Source: Trueperaceae bacterium
Lineage (GTDB): Bacteria; Deinococcota; Deinococci; Deinococcales; Trueperaceae
Direction of reading: 5' to 3'
Assembly (NCBI GenBank): GCA_007130855.1
Contig: SLRS01000115.1
Span: 1 to 43,479, forward strand
Length of the DNA: 43,479 bases
A program made the translations under genes and the position numbers. Below the pieces are notes generated by a model, which made no database searches, had not been told where the DNA came from, and saw only the letters and a program-made list of their open reading frames with translations. Positions 42,858 to 43,479 of the stretch are shown here, one piece after another; position 1 is the first letter of the stretch; each line of letters begins with the position of its first letter.

Positions 42858-43479
42858 TTGCGGATCCTGGCCATCGCCGACGCCGTCTCGCCGTTCGTGT
42901 ACACGGAGCGCTTCCCCGCCACGGTGCCGCCTTTCGACGTGGTGCTCTCGGCAGGCGACATGCCCGGGCACGTCCTCGAGTTCCTGGCCACCAAGTTGCG
43001 GCTGCCGCCGGTGTACGTGATCGGGAACCACGGCAACGCCTACCTGCGTACGGACGAGGACCCGGACGCGGTGCGCCTCCCCGGGGGCTGCATCAACGCC
43101 CACGGCCGCGTCGTGGACGTGGCCGGCGTGCTCGTCGCAGGCGTGGAGGGCAGCGCACGCTACCGGCCGGGGCCGCATCAGTACTCCGAGTGGGCGATGC
43201 ATCGCCACGTGCTGGCCCTGACACCGCGGTTACTGCTGCGACGCTGGCGGCACGGGCGTGCGGTCGACGTGCTGCTCACCCATGCGCCGCCCCTCGGTCC
43301 GCATGCCGGCAGTGACTATGCCCACCGCGGCGTGGCGGCCTTCAACGCCTTCCATCGCCGCTGGCGACCGCTGCTCCACGTCCACGGTCACGTCCACCTG
43401 TCCGGCGCCAACGCACCGCGCTCCTACGTGAGTCCCGAAGGGGTGCTGGTGGTGAACGCCTTCGAGTACACCGTCATCG
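42858..43479 (+). CDS. metallophosphoesterase (partial, runs off the window)
   Basis: The frame is open from TTG 42858 to the window end (207 codons and one base). It starts LRILAIADAVSPFVYTERF, then LSAGDMPGHVLEFLATK, VIGNHGN, LLTHAPP and VHGHVH. These are the metal-binding motifs of the calcineurin-like phosphoesterase fold, in the form where the usual DxH near the start is reduced to a single Asp. This fits a widespread uncharacterised family beginning with ISDEVDP-like sequence. It lies 23 bp after prfB. The TTG start is a best guess, since nothing nearer fits, and the substrate is unknown. Confidence 0.85.
   Translation, partial: MRILAIADAVSPFVYTERFPATVPPFDVVLSAGDMPGHVLEFLATKLRLPPVYVIGNHGNAYLRTDEDPDAVRLPGGCINAHGRVVDVAGVLVAGVEGSARYRPGPHQYSEWAMHRHVLALTPRLLLRRWRHGRAVDVLLTHAPPLGPHAGSDYAHRGVAAFNAFHRRWRPLLHVHGHVHLSGANAPRSYVSPEGVLVVNAFEYTVI

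Overview
The window is a 43.5 kb piece of a very GC-rich bacterial chromosome, with nearly all third codon positions G or C. It is almost fully coding and holds no rRNA, tRNA, CRISPR array, phage gene or insertion sequence. Gene content suggests a member of the Deinococcota (Deinococcus/Thermus/Truepera side). The pointers are: a dnaX gene with an A-run recoding site; many genes with a TANNNT -10 box only 5-8 nt before the start codon (leaderless transcription, common in Deinococcus); a CrtO/CruF carotenoid pathway; the futalosine menaquinone gene mqnD beside ubiE/menG; and a CdaA-CdaR pair. The phylum is an inference from these traits; no marker phylogeny was possible.

Layout. 1-2082 (-): dnaX, whose zero frame ends at 562 while a -1 frame stays open to the window edge. 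2236-3504 (+): DUF815-type ATPase. 3532-6476 (-): overlapping pair of an MGDG-synthase-like glycosyltransferase and an exported FAD oxidoreductase. 6574-7647 (+): PrcB-domain lipoprotein. 7649-8797 (-): dGTPase. 8887-11014 (+): HisN-like phosphatase and ispG. 11092-18582 (+): a six-gene carotenoid operon: crtB, crtO, a lycopene cyclase-CruF fusion, an acyltransferase, a glycosyltransferase and a crtD/crtI-like desaturase. The last five are joined by four-base start/stop overlaps. 18591-19160 (+): corrinoid adenosyltransferase. 19145-21013 (-): SDR and pyrD. 21083-22500 (+): histidine phosphatase and scpA. 22539-24377 (-): typA. 24615-26778 (+): possible leader ORF, ubiE/menG, an unknown gene and a short GidA-like flavoprotein. 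26755-28490 (-): a 69-aa protein, a Yip1-like membrane protein and mqnD. 28643-29796 (+): infC (ATC start), rpmI, rplT and a terminator. 29917-31200 (+): hisD. 31272-35470 (-): dxr, S2P-CBS protease, RseP and a GT2 glycosyltransferase. 35560-36893 (+): CBS-ACT protein and a YlmH-like S4 protein. 36908-41530 (-): cdaA, cdaR, def, fmt, der. 41733-42834 (+): prfB with its +1 frameshift, then a truncated metallophosphoesterase.

Functional links. ispG and dxr are MEP-pathway enzymes that supply the isoprenoid units used by crtB and by menaquinone synthesis. mqnD and ubiE make menaquinone, the likely electron acceptor for the class 2 PyrD. The carotenoid operon predicts a monocyclic, ketolated, 1'-hydroxylated carotenoid that is glycosylated and acylated, so probably anchored in the envelope. 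Most other genes are housekeeping: translation (infC, rpmI, rplT, prfB, def, fmt, typA, der), replication and chromosome biology (dnaX, scpA) and c-di-AMP signalling (cdaA/cdaR).

The most interesting signals are the dnaX recoding module in which the long tau-like product appears to need the frameshift, the cyclase-hydratase fusion, the 21-bp repeat array full of in-frame GTG codons at the start of the crtD-like gene, and the widespread leaderless promoter architecture.
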